Assembly: GCA_015501585.1 (NCBI GenBank)
Contig: JADNRY010000246.1
Location: forward strand, 28,604-92,603
Reading direction: 5' to 3'
Source of the DNA: Rhodocollybia butyracea
Taxonomy: Eukaryota; Basidiomycota; Agaricomycetes; Agaricales; Omphalotaceae
DNA length: 64,000 nucleotides
Of the stretch, positions 11,244-22,943 are shown one piece after another; within the stretch, counting starts at the first letter, position 1, and each line of letters begins with the position of its first letter. A program made the position numbers and the translations under genes. Under the pieces are notes generated by a model that was given only the letters and a program-made list of their open reading frames with translations, had not been told where the DNA came from and did no database searches.

Positions 11244-11697
11244 TTTTTTTTTTTTTTTTTTTTTTTTTTGAGGTACGTGTTTACAAGGAAACATTAGCAC
11301 AGGCAACCGTATACTAGACTGGCCCACTGTACTACGTAATTTGTGAAGGGGAACTTCCGAAGAAAAACCTTCATGGAGGTAGGGAGAAAATGGAAACCTC
11401 CACCGAGGAAATGCATGATGAGTAGAGACTCTGCACGCAGCTTTCACTACAGTGTGGGGCTTCGAGCGCTGCCAGGTTCATGGTGATCCTTGGCTATTCC
11501 GCATCTGTGTCTGTGTGTAGACTCTGCGGTCGGTACTGATTCAGAGGCCCGATACCCACTAAAACCTCGGGTTCTCCAGTCCAATCAATTTGCGAGTCAT
11601 GTGACTCCTCAATAACCTTACTCCATGTCTGAAGTACGAGCTTTTTTGTTAAAGCTCTTTTTTGCCAGCGAGGGGCATAGGTCAGTATCTGATCCCT

Positions 11698-14600
11698 TCA
11701 AATTCGTTGATTCAGAACTTGACACAAGCGTCCATGCACTTCTTTTTCAGAAACGTCTTCATTATCTCGGTCTATGACACATTCACAGCGGATCTTCCAG
11801 ATAAGGTGGGCACTTTTAGTAACCAGGATTGTAAAAAGGCGCTTGACTCCTGGCATAGGTTTGCCATCCTGGCTTCTGAATTCAAGGGTATTACATCCTA
11901 ATATGATCCCCATAGAGGGTTCTGGCCAATCGCCATAGTCATGGTCTTTGGGCCATAGATCTTTTGCTATGTCCCATATGAGACGGCACCATGGTCTCTT
12001 ACAGTGGAGCAGTATGTGCTCCAGGTCTTCTGTTGCACCACAATCAGAGCAGGTGGCCCGCTCCTCATATCCTGGAATGTGTTTCCAGTATTTTCCAACT
12101 TTGTGGGCACCATGAAGTGCTGTCCACATGAAGTTTCGGGCTCGCCTTGAGATGTCTGTGTCTCGTATTGACTTCCAGATTGCCTCAGGTTGGGGTTTCT
12201 TCTTGAGTACAGGTGAGATTTCATTTTGGACTTTTTCGATCATGCGTTTAGTTGCAGGCCTAGGCTCGGGCACATTCTGTTCCTTGATAGAGTGGTAAGC
12301 AAGTGCCTGGGTCAGTTTGGTAAGTACAATGCCAGTCACATCACCCTGCATTGAGGGTGATATCTTAAGTTCTGTTCCGTCGGTATTTACTGCAGCCCCA
12401 AATGCCAGTTCATTTGCACCATCATAGGCTCTTTGGTTTTGGCTACGCACAGCCTTCCGGAAGATAGTTGGGGCATTGCGCTTGCGGAGGTGGCTAAGTA
12501 TGGCTTTATAGATTGCTGCATCCTTCACTTTAGTGAAGCCCTCCATGTCCCAGTTTGTAAGTCGCTTTGTTATTGATGTGAGTAGTTGCTCATTGGATGT
12601 GTGACATCGTAGGGGGATGTTAACTGGGGCCTGTGTAAGGATGTGCAATAGCATTGCAGCTGCAGCCGTGGGCGAGGTTTGCCGTTGGTCTGCAGGTAGA
12701 GTGATAGTGGAGTTCCTAGGGTCATTGTCCCCATACCAGGCACCTCCCCCCCCTTGTGCATCTGCTGTCTTGGGGTGTAGACAATGTCCTGCACAGTAGA
12801 CGTCTGTTATCTGCTGTGGGTCAGCAATGTCATCAGTGGGCCCGTCAGAGATAGGTAAAGTCCCCCAGTCCCGTTTTGAGAATACCCGGAACCCTTCAGA
12901 GATATTATTGACTACCAGTTTAGTGTCGAACAGGATATCTCCCTCTTCTAATTCAATGTTTGCATAGGTATCTTCACCTGGGACAATTGTAGGATTCCAC
13001 TTGTCATATAGGTGATTTAGGCGTTGGGCCACAAACTCAGCACATGCGTGGGGATTAGTACAGTAATTTTTTCGGTCAGTTACACAGGGACCGCAAAGGC
13101 AACATTGTAGGGGGAGGTGATCATTGGCACTGAGGCGTCCTAGCATACGGAGTGCATCCTCAACATAGATTACTCCATGGGTGGAGCGCAAACACCTGCA
13201 TCTGGGGGTGTTATTTATTTGTCGCTTATGCTTATTGGCTCTGATATGGTGCCACAAAGGCATGCGGAGCAGTACTGCTCTAGATGGTTTTAAGGCGTTG
13301 AATTCAAGGCCATATTTTTTGGCAGTTTTAATCATATCACAAAGTAATGGCCTTAGGTTCCTAGTGGTAGGCTTCCAATCCTGGAGGAATGAGTTCACTC
13401 TTGATGCTGGTGCAGCCTGGGATGTTCTCAGGACATTGTTGCTTATGGAGGTGTCAGCCAGGTAGGCCCACCGGGGTCTCTTCTCAGGGTTAAGTTCAAG
13501 GTATTTTTTTGCTCGCATCAGCTGGATTGCCTCATTTCTTGCTTGTAGGTTAAAGATCTTTTTACCTCCCACAGCACTGTCAGTTTCCATAACTGCTTTG
13601 CTGATTGGGGGTTGTAGGAACTCTTGTTGGATCTTCATAAGCCGTTTGGTGATGTGCTCTGGCATACCACTTGCAGCAGTAAGGAACTGGGTTAGGGAGC
13701 CTAGGGTGAGGTTCAGCATGTGCCTTTTGGCTTCAAAGGTGGGGTGCCTTTCTTGGCATCGGCTAAGGATAGACTCAATGCGTTCTATTATTGGGAGCCA
13801 GGGCTGAGCCGGGTCCACACAGTTTCCAATGTGCGCCCCCAGAATGCGAATGGTGGACCCGTCGGGGGTAATTTTTATATGTCCAGGTATGGGGTTTGTG
13901 TCAGGATTAAGTTTGCGGGTGAGAAGGAGATTTCCTCGGTACTCCTCATCCCCTACTGGTACTATCTCAGTTTTGTTCACATTGAATTTTGCACTAGATG
14001 CCTTGCACCAGTCATCCAGGATTCCCTGGAGGTCATCAAAACTGTCATGTTCCGAGAGGTAGACAGTAGTGTCATCAGCAAAGAGGGATGTGACAAGGTG
14101 TTCTGTTACACCAGGTATCTCAAAGCCGCTGAGCTTTGGGGAGCTACGTAACATCTCTGCCAGTGGCTCAATTGCAAGGTCAAAGAGTATGCAAGACAGG
14201 GGGTCCCCTTGTCTTACTCCTCTGGTGAGAGTGTATGGGGTGCTGACTTCCCCATTATTATTACACAAGTCTCAGCTCCGGTGTAGAGGTGACGTACAGT
14301 GTTAATGAAGGAGGCTGGGAGATTAAAAGCCTCTAGGGTCTTCCACAGGTATTTGTGGGACACTCGGTCATATGCTTTTTCCTGGTCTAAAGCAACAATG
14401 GCTCCGTTCTGGAGCTCATCTTCTGCATACTCAATAAAAGTGCTGGCCAGGTGGATCTGGTCAAGGATGCTCCTTCCTGGGAGGAAGCCTGCTTGGTCCG
14501 GGTGTATGAGGCTTGGTACCACAGCAGTTACTCGTTCAGTAAGTGCTTTTGTGAAAGTTTTGTAGTCTGTGTTCAGCACAGTAATTGGCCTATAATTTGC

Positions 14601-16763
14601 AATGTCAGTTACATCTTTTTTCTTATAGATGGGGCACATCCATCCTCTGTTGAAGTGGGTCCCAGGAGTGATACCCCGTATTGCAATGTCATTAAAAATT
14701 TGGGTTAAAAAGGCTGCAACATTAAAGGTAGGCTTATTTAGGTCACATTTCTGGTCCGCAACATAGCGGTGGTGTAGTTTCTGCCAGAGTTCTACTGGGA
14801 TGCCATCCATACCTGGTGCTTTTCCTTTTGCACCAGCAAGGAGTGCCTTGGCTACTTCACTGTCATTAAGCAGGTGAGCCATGGAATTTTTCTCCTGTGG
14901 GCCAGCAGCGCGTTTGACATTTTGACTGAGTACCTCATTAATTGCATGGTCCTTCATCATGGGATCATCTTCTGTAGGGTCCAGCTGGGTACTGGCATGA
15001 TAGTCCCGGGCTAGCTCAGCCATCTCATCTGATCTCCTTATATACTCCAGGGGCTCGGAGTTTGGCCGCTTCAGCATTGGGATTGGGTCGCGTGGTTTTA
15101 CCTCTTTCATGTAGTTACATGAGAGCTTGGTAACAGAGTCATTTTCAAGCTCCCCTCGGGTTCGGTTGCTGAGTTTTTTGTTGGACCGGGATCATAGTGC
15201 AATTTTGCTCAGTTCTAGGTCAATTTTTGCAATCTCAATAGCATTCTGGGCAGGGTTCAGGCCTATATTCTGGGTAAGGACGTTCTTCTCTTTCTGCAGT
15301 TTGATGAACTTATTTTTTGCTGTACCTACAGTGGTTTTCATGACTTGCCGTTGGAGAGACACTATGTCCTTTTTCAGGTTGGCAAAAGAGACCTGGGGGT
15401 CCTCCTTGTGTGGATTAGTTTTAATAGATTCTTCGCACTTCATGCAGAGCTTCTGGATTTCTGTAATAAGGTTGGCGTTTTCAAGGGAGAAGGGCTGGAT
15501 TGCATATCTACCCTTGCCCTGGTGTGGGACTTCCGGCGTGATAACAGTCATGGTTACCATGCGGTGGTCAGTTATGCCTATGGCTTGGTCAGAGATTTCC
15601 CACTTGATACATCGGTTTGCCATATGGTCAGAGACATATATCCGGTCTATGCGCGACAGGGTAACCTGGCCGTTTGCAGTATGGTGTGTATGTGTAAATC
15701 CCCGTTCTGTAGGGTGTGTTGCCCGCCAACCATCCTTTAAGCGGAAGAGAGATTTGAAGCAGAGGAGGGCATCTACAGCCCCATGATGGTCTATTCTATC
15801 AGTTGAGCGGTCAAATGCCTCTTCAACCACATTGTGGTCCCCCAGGTGGATGTCCACTGGTGGGAGCTTCAGCGTCAGCCATTTGTCTGTAAGTTCATTC
15901 CAAAAGTCCATATTGTCCACCATTGTAGTATTCGGTGCGTATGTGGCCAGAACAGTCAGGGTTTTATTCTGGTGCCATGGGATAGTGATGCATAGGGCGC
16001 GCCCTTCAATAACAGTATATTCTTTTGTCATTGATGTATTTACAAGGTCTCTATGTAGGATAATAGCTACACCAGCTGCGTTAGGCTGGGCAGGGTTAAT
16101 GGTGCTGTGGATCTTCACTTTTTTCCCATATCGAGATTCGATGTCCATGACATGTGCGGGGTCCAGTGTGTTTCCATAAGGCCACACACTGCCAGGTTAT
16201 AGTGGCGCTCTGTTATTAGGAGTATACATCATGGAATTTGTGATTCGGGTGGGATATCTTATCTGCACCACGGCCCTTGATGTTGAGGGATGCTATGGTC
16301 AGGTTTCCTCTTATTTTTTTTCTGTGTTCACTTGTTTGTGCTGCATTGAGTCGTTGACTTGAACGAAGCTGTGCAAAACGCGCTGGTGCTTCCTCAATGG
16401 GAATAGGGATTGCGCGGGAGCGCCCCTGGTTGTGATTAGCTTGTCGTGGCCTATTCTGGCTAGGTGTTACTCGAGGTGAGGGTGGAGGTGGTATACCTCT
16501 GTCCTGCATAGCAGGGTGGGATTGGGTAGGTGAGGGGTTTTGAGTAGGTAAGTCCATCTCCTGAGTCACGGTGGGGTTCCGGGAAACCCCCACAGGAAAT
16601 GGGTCACCAGGCTCATCACCTGGCTCCCTACCCATCCCGTGTTGCCCACCATAAGAAACATTACAACTGGTCCCAGCACGACTGAAGCCGGAGGGCTGAC
16701 TTGCAGCATGCCAAGAGCCAGAGGGGTCACGCACATCCCGCAGACGATTGGTAAGTTACTCAT
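11698..16763 (-). pseudogene. LINE ORF2: AP endonuclease, RT, RNase H-like, zf-RVT
   Basis: Reading down the minus strand, the endonuclease begins near 16300 with LTIASLNIKGRGADK. It continues with GLMETH at about 16170, ILHRDLV, LGDHNVVEEAFDRSTDRIDHHG, TLSRIDRIYVSD and GITDHRMV. Frameshifts lie near 16215 and 16165 and between 15192 and 15110. The reverse transcriptase (14214-15110) has YRPITVLNTDYK, PDQAGFLPGRSI and ALDQEKAYDRV. After a frameshift near 14250 it goes on with GVRQGDPLSC and SLFADDTTVYL (14268 downwards), so the FADD site is kept. An RNase H-like stretch reads DVYCAGHCLH where the family has D-x-Y-T-D-G-S, so its first catalytic residues are lost. The C-terminus holds the CSDCGATEDLEHILLHC zinc-binding motif. 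ORF1 lies upstream. Confidence 0.88.
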
Positions 16764-17217
16764 ATATAAGAAGAGGAGGAGAGGACGTCCCCGATCCCCG
16801 GGGACAGGGCTATTCCCATACCTTCACCCCGTTATTGGGTACTGGAGCTTCTGGAATGGGATTATCCGACAAGCCACTCGGCCGGCGACACTGGGTCATT
16901 GGTGCTAGCAGTGATGGCTAAACACTAGTTATAGTTCAATCAGTTAGTAAGTTGATGCTCAAGGACCCAATTCCTTGGTCAATTGCGGGAATGGCTATAT
17001 CATTCAGGAATGGTTAGGGGGCTAGTTAAGCAATCTAAAGTACAGGGGCATGTATAAGAGGTAGGCATAGACATGATGGTAGGCATAGGTGACAGTTAGT
17101 AGCTAATGCACATGTAGTATGGTCATCGGAGAGACTTTACGAGGCAGCATAGGTGTAGTACAAGAAGAGATGTTACGCCCTACGGTTTCCGCGCCCTCGA
17201 TTACCCCCACCACGGCC

Positions 17218-19631
17218 TCAGCCCCTGGTAGGACCTGTGCCTCCGCTAGTTGAGTTACCTTTCTTCTTGTCATTGGCGGATCCGGTTCTGGGTGGACCTT
17301 GCCAGTCAGGGACTGAGGGGAAGGGGCAGAGTCCTACGGGATGGTCGATGGAGTAGCAGAGGCTACAGCGATAGGGCTTGGGGTTGAACGACGCCTGGCC
17401 TCGGTAGCCATCGGTGGGCTGGAATTTGAAGAGAAGCCGGGTGAGCTGCTGGTGGTGCGAGATGGACGTGGAGAACGGGGCACCGTAAAGGAGCCAGGTG
17501 ACCTTGGTGAGAGGCTTGGTGTCTTCATCGTTGTCGAACTTAGCGATCGGGTTGGACACACCAACGTCGAGGGGGCAGACATGGAGATTGGCTACCCAGA
17601 ACGCGAAGTTCTCCTCCGGTGCGAAATCCTTATCATAGGCATCGGCGTGGGCGGTGACAAGCTGTTTGATACCTGGGTGGGTGCTGAGCTCATTGCGAAG
17701 AAAGTTCAGGCATTCAAGCCGGTGCGGTGGGGAAGAGTCCCACGTAAGGCCTTTGACTTGCGCCAGGAAGCCATCAATCCGAGGGGGGAAAGAGGATAGG
17801 TGGATCACTTGGGCACCAGCAGCGATCGAGGTCTGATCAGTTGGGCCAAGTAAACTTTTCACAAGGTTTCTCGGGAGGTCTAGGACCATGTGGTAGTGCG
17901 GGTGCCAATCTGTTTGCCGTCACTATCCTTGATAGGAATAGCGTCAGAAAGGAAGATGTCGTTCTTCGGGACGTTGGTCCGTCGTGCAAGGAGCGTGAGT
18001 ATGGTGTCGTGGCGCTGGGCATCATCGAGTTTGGAGTCGTTGCCGAGGGCAACTAGGAAAGGGTTCTTTGCCGCATCTGTGTTGGTCCAAGTCTCGACTT
18101 GCTTAAGATTCTGACCCTCGCAGTAAGTTTCCCTGTTGCGGCCGGCAATGGGGTGGCCGTGAAGTGAAGCTTCGGTGGCCGGTTGTTAATTGTTCCAAGT
18201 GGGTATGCATCCTCGATCCTCTGTGGTCGGGGTGGTTCTCGCATGTCAGCCTGGGTAGGCGTTCGATGGGAGCGGGATTGGTGAGGAGGGATGTAGGAAG
18301 GAGAGGCATGGTGATGATTGTCGTGATGCTTTTTTGCGGGAGGAGGTGTATGCTCTTGACGACTCTGGTGGTGCGAGGCTCGTGATGGGGATCGTGAGAG
18401 ACGTCGGGCAAAACGGTTAGCTCGAGGGGAGTGTGACCTTGACCTGCCACGGTAGTGTGAAGGAGGAGGGGTATGAGCTGGCCGCTGCTGGAGACGAGGG
18501 CGAGACGCTGACCGGTTGCGGTGATGTAGTCGTCGTGGAGTGGGGGAGCGGGAGCGGGATCCATTGTAGCGGTAGTGATCATCAGTACTCTGGGAGCGGG
18601 ATCGGCTTCGCATCTTGTTAGAGTACTGCCTAGGTAGACGATGAGGGTAGCGGTGGCTTCTGGAGCGAGCTTCTGACTCGGAGACAACTGCTGCGCGGTA
18701 GACGTGTCGTTCTTCCTTGTCACTACTGTGAGCCATGTCTGAGGGAGAGACTGGTCGTTGGCGTGTCGCCTTGGATTTGGCCACTTGGGCGAGCATTTCT
18801 ACCTCTTGTTCTGCAAGCAGGTTGTCGTCAGACGGATCCGCATGAGAGTTGGGGGTGTGACTAGCGACTGAGGTTGAAGCGGCGGCTGGTAGGATAGGCA
18901 GAGGACCAGTGGGTGCTGTAATAGTACCTTTGAGTCGATACTGGGATGGAAGGGGGAGTAGAATGATGTGCGTACCCTTCGGGGTTTTCTTCCGTTTATC
19001 ACTGCTGGGTTTCGGGCAGCAGGCGGTTGGCTATCCTCGAGGACCGGTTTAAGGCTAGAGGCTGTGGTAGTGCTCTCCGTGTGGGTGGTCTCGGGGTTGG
19101 CGTTAGTCGACTTTGGCTGCGTGTCGCTATGGTCATTGTAGTGGCTAAGAAGGAGTGGTTCAGGAACATTCGAGGTCTGAAGCAGCGAAAGATGGTAGTT
19201 ATGGGTGACATACGTTGTTTGGGCCCAGTTACTTTCTTCTTGCCTTTGTTCTTTGCTGCAAGCGCTGCTTGCGCATGAGCAACACTGGATGCATTCGACG
19301 TATCGTTACTGATGATAGAGGAAGCGGCATTGTTCGCGGCAGGTAGTCCAGAAAGGGTTTTCTTGGGAGCAGGCGGTTTGGGAGCTGGGAGGTCTTTGGC
19401 GATTGGACCATCGGTGGGTTTAGTAGTAGGATGGGGAGAGTGGATGCTGTCGTCGACACCACCAGAGGTGGCCAGTGCCTTGAGAATCTTGCCCGGTGAG
19501 GTGGGGTTAGCAGGTGAGGTAGATCGATGGCGGGAGGGGGTTTTAACGATGTCAGAGTAAGAGGGGCGACGTTCGAGGCCAGCAGGCGTCGCTGTGGTCG
19601 GGGTAGTTGGAGAGGAGGCTTGTTCAGACAT
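17218..19631 (-). pseudogene. LINE ORF1 (gag-like, CCHC knuckle), frameshifted
   Basis: The likely start is the ATG at 19631 (MSEQASSPTTPTTATPAGLE), followed by the SYSDIVKTP motif common at the start of fungal Tad1 ORF1. The frame then changes twice. The segment 18053-18796 encodes an SR-rich basic region (RSRSRSQSTDD, SRSRSPTPRR) probably used for RNA binding. The segment 17218-17889 has a conserved globular part and a zinc knuckle, CSLCYSIDHPVGLC, near 17320. The protein would coat the LINE RNA. At least two frameshifts (near 18990 and 18050-17890) make this copy non-functional. Confidence 0.75.
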
Positions 19632-20432
19632 TCTGTAGTACGAGACAATATCTAGTGCTTTGGATGCGGTAGAGTTTCGAGATGTAGTGAAAGAGTTTTC
19701 GAGAGAGGCTTCTAGCGCGTCGCCTCTTTTTATATGTGTGAGGCCGGCCACGCTATCCTTTGTCTCTTTGTCTCCAATATTACCATATTTAGTTCGGGAG
19801 ATGGAAGGGAACGTGTCGTTGGAAAGTCGTGTTTTCATGGTTTCGGCTTTGTCAACAGTGCTGGCAAGGCCTAAATGCTGTTTTTTTGCATAGTTTGTTG
19901 TTCACGCAAAGTGTAGGGCAGGTGGTGAGCCATGTCCGTCCAGCGGACATCGAGGAAAGGAAGACTTCCGTTAGCGCCAAGTTGTCAATATTGAGTACGT
20001 GGCGGCTAGCGCTGGTGATGTCATCTCAATCCAAGTGAAAATCAGTTCCGATTTGGTTAGTACATAGAGACAAAGACGTCTTTCAAGGTTGTTTATGGTG
20101 TGGTTGGTAGCCACTGAGCCACTTCGTAGCTAGCTAGGGTAGACGAGGAGTCTTCTGGGGCGCTGAATGGTAGTACTCGGATGGCTGCTCAATTCGACGC
20201 CGTTTAGTTAGTTCCGAGGAACCACTAGGGCGTCGAAAGAGAAACCAGAACCGACCTTGCCACTGGTAGTGTGGGAAAGACTCGTGATGGTGGTGGTACG
20301 AGTTCAAGGAGCGCCCCTTAATAAAATCACTTACCATCCTAAGTACCTCATTTTTGTTGTTTCACCATGATCTTCCAAGCCTAATAAGAACTAAGTTAAC
20401 CTCATGTATGCGAATAAGAAGGATGATACATA

Positions 20433-21042
20433 TAGGGCTCTGCACCGGAACCGTACTGTATAGACCTCTGAAGCATCTTGATATGGTACGGCCTATGATA
20501 GCCGTATTCACCGTATTTTGACAGCCGTTACGGCCGTAAATACGGTATACCAGATAAACTGAGCAAATACGGAGCCTGTTCACTAAAAGTAACATCTTTC
20601 ATTTTTTAAGACCCAATTATCTCTTAGGGAACTAGTTTATAACTAGTTTATCATATCTTTCAGCTGTATATATATTTTTTATTAGGTGGTGGGAGCCACC
20701 TTGAGATGAGCCCGGACTGTCGGCATCTCCGGAACTCCTCATCAACCCCATTTTCTTGCCATATTCTGCCTTGGAAGCAGGAAATAATTGATTAAACCTA
20801 CATCTAAGAGTATCTTCCGCTGATATGAACTTGATTGTAACCATTTTAAGGACCCATGGTACCCAATTTTTTTCTATCTAGTGCCGTACGCCGTATTGCC
20901 GTATTACGGCCGTACTTTTACGGTACTGTATCTGTCAGACACATGGAACTACAGTTGTATGGTACGGTCACAGCCTAATTGTAGCCGTATGGCACCGTAA
21001 AATATACGGCCATAGCCGTATACGGTACGGTGCAGAGCCCTA
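20433..21042. mobile_element. hAT MITE, 610 bp, perfect 8-bp TSD
   Basis: The ends are perfect 15-bp inverted repeats (TAGGGCTCTGCACCG at 20433 and its reverse complement ending at 21042), flanked on both sides by GATACATA (20425-20432 and 21043-21050). Subterminal sequence is full of TACGGCCGTA-like palindromes. There is no coding capacity; the 70-codon frame at 20632-20844 has no domain. An 8-bp duplication with TAGGG ends is characteristic of hAT. The interior is related to 1827-1890. Confidence 0.88.
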
Positions 21043-21050
21043 GATACATA

Positions 21051-21606
21051 TGTATGCCTTGCCAGTGAGACTCCCCTGCTGTTCATCGAGGTCAATTCCA
21101 GATTATCATAACAAGCTGTTCACCGATTTGAAGTTATGAACGTGAGAGAATCAAGTTGTATTGCATATAATTTTAAAGTAAAAGCCATCCCGGTAGATTA
21201 CTTACTTCGGTTTATTAACACAGCCAAAGTAAGAGCACATCGTGACACATCGCGTTGCTCAAAGGATATCGCGCGATATCAATACATCAAAGAGAGACGC
21301 TCACAAGGATCGAAGTACACACTTTGTTTCAGGAAATTCTCGGACCGACTCAGATTTTTTACGATTGAATGCTTCAGAAATTCTCGTAGGTTTTGACTGG
21401 GACTCAAGCCTCCAAACCCAAACGTTACACCTATTCTAGAGCCAATCCTTCGGCGCCTCGGCATTCAACCCCGAACAGCGCTCGCCGCGGACTTGACCAG
21501 TTCCGCGCAATGTGCACAGCCACATCAACGTAAGACGTAACGGCCACGTCAGCGCCTGCTTTTCAACCACCATTGCCTTATCTATGGAGCCGTTCCATTC
21601 GACCAA
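21051..21606. other. Skeleton segment between hAT MITE and Helitron
   Basis: I recognise nothing here. Short open frames at 21136-21396 and 21242-21439 overlap in different frames and show no domain. The sequence CCAA at 21603-21606 meets TTGGG at 29214 when the Helitron is taken out. Confidence 0.4.
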
Positions 21607-21618
21607 CTAGTAGATACC

Positions 21619-21633
21619 CGTGGCGATGCCACG
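21619..21633 (-). other. Helitron 3' terminal hairpin
   Basis: CGTGGC and GCCACG pair around a 3-nt loop, 8 nt from the terminal CTAG. In Helitrons this hairpin is thought to signal the end of the transposed strand. Confidence 0.75.
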
Positions 21634-21709
21634 AAGAGCACATAAATTGGCAGTTACATATAGTACAATGGTAGTTTGCTCAGCGATATTCAACAATAGT
21701 TATGTTTAG

Positions 21710-22795
21710 TTATGAGTGGAGCGACCCCCGCTTCGAGTGGATGAACCTGTAGTAGATTTTTCCTCTGCAGTAGATTTTTTCCTTCTTGAGGACAGGTTCG
21801 TCATCCAAATAATCGAGAGCTAAGTCATCAAAATTGGCAACCTGTTTTCGTTTCCCTTTCCGCACACGCACTTGAGCTGTAAGTGGATGTTTAAGTAACA
21901 CATATGAGAGCCACGAAAAGTCAATTTCAAACTTACTGGAAGAGTCCGGGAGAGGATCAGGTGCAGTGGATTGACCTAAAAAGGTAACAGATTCAACGGA
22001 CATGCAGAATCTCTCTGGGTGTTGCTCTTTATCGCCTTCCTTTGGAATGACTCGAGTTAAATACCCTGAAGCTGCCAAAGGCGAGCTTTGCTTTGGAACT
22101 GGCTTGTTTGACTTTCCTCTTTTGTCAACTTTGTACCGGGGTGAATCTGGAATTATGGCACGTAAAGGAAGGATAGAGTCGTTGCGGCGGTCACTGAGAA
22201 CATATGTATACTGCTGGGGATTCATATCAAATGTTGCCTCCTTGGTGATAACATTCTGTGCAATGCCAATCACGTCGATGTAGGGCCGTTGTTTGGGATT
22301 AGGGGAAGCAACCTCATGTAGCTAGTGAATCTTCAATTTCAATACAAAGATAGTCTGGAGTAGTACATACCCAGGTAACATCGCCAATGAGATCATATTC
22401 AGAGTCTTCTAACTGTTCTTCTCCAACTTTAATGCCTCCTTCGGGCATTTTTGCAACCTGAATAAATTGAGTCCAAGTCAGTAAAGAGAAGTTGACATGA
22501 TATCGATGCAACATACCAAAGCTCGTATCTCAAATAAACCTTTGTCCCGGAACTGTCGGTCTTCATTGTTGAAATAGCGAAAGGCGCCAAAGAGAGTTTC
22601 GCCTTCAGAGATGTAAAAGTTTGCATCAAAGAGCAAAGATTTGCCTTCAATGATTTGTCCATTCCCGAGCAAGGAAAGACCAGTAAGTTGAGCTGATGAC
22701 ATGGTAATAAAGCAGATAGTTTGTAAAAGTGAAGTTGGTTGATCGTGGAGCCGAATGATATCACCTCTTTCACAAAGTGTATAAGGGTCAGACAT
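21710..22795 (-). CDS. Helitron second gene, unrecognised three-exon protein
   Basis: The likely start is the ATG at 22795 (MSDPYTLCERGDIIRLHD). Exon 1 ends near 22525 after GLFEIRALV. A 5' splice site GTATGT and an acceptor TTCAG lead to exon 2 (VAKMPEGGIKVGEEQLEDSE), and a second intron leads to exon 3 (RPYIDVIGIAQNVITKEATF). The frame then runs to the stop at 21710 and ends in a lysine-rich tail. The product would be about 310 residues. It lies just downstream of RepHel, inside the Helitron ends, on the same strand. Some Helitrons carry RPA-like single-strand-binding genes, and the beta-rich look (SLLFDANFYISEGETLFGAF) would allow an OB fold, but I cannot show it. No stop disrupts the proposed exons. 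Confidence 0.5.
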
Positions 22796-22943
22796 CAGAG
22801 ACGTGTTACGCCAGAGCAATGGAGAAATCGTTCTAAGAGATCATGTGACCGCTTTGTCGAGTGAGTCACCAGCATGAATCGCTCGGAACTGCTCTGCACC
22901 TTTGCTCATACAGTTAAAATTATAAAAGTGAACTCAAGATATA

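Larger units (their letters stand above)
11244..20317 (-). mobile_element. Full-length Tad1-like LINE with 15-bp TSD
   Basis: The direct repeat TTAATAAAATCACTT flanks the unit at 11229-11243 and 20318-20332. At the low-coordinate end a run of 28 T (11242-11269) is the poly-A tail of a minus-strand insertion. The 5' end on the minus strand starts GGGGCGCTCCTTG. At about 9.07 kb it carries ORF1, then ORF2 with endonuclease, reverse transcriptase, a degraded RNase H and a zinc-binding C-terminus, which is the Tad1-clade layout. Both target-site copies look identical, which suggests a fairly recent insertion. Even so, both ORFs carry frameshifts. Confidence 0.85.

Noticed and set aside
17341..17799. 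Plus-strand frames across the LINE (17341-17799, 15127-15786 and others)
   Set aside because: They are shadows of minus-strand ORF1 and ORF2, which have recognisable domains.
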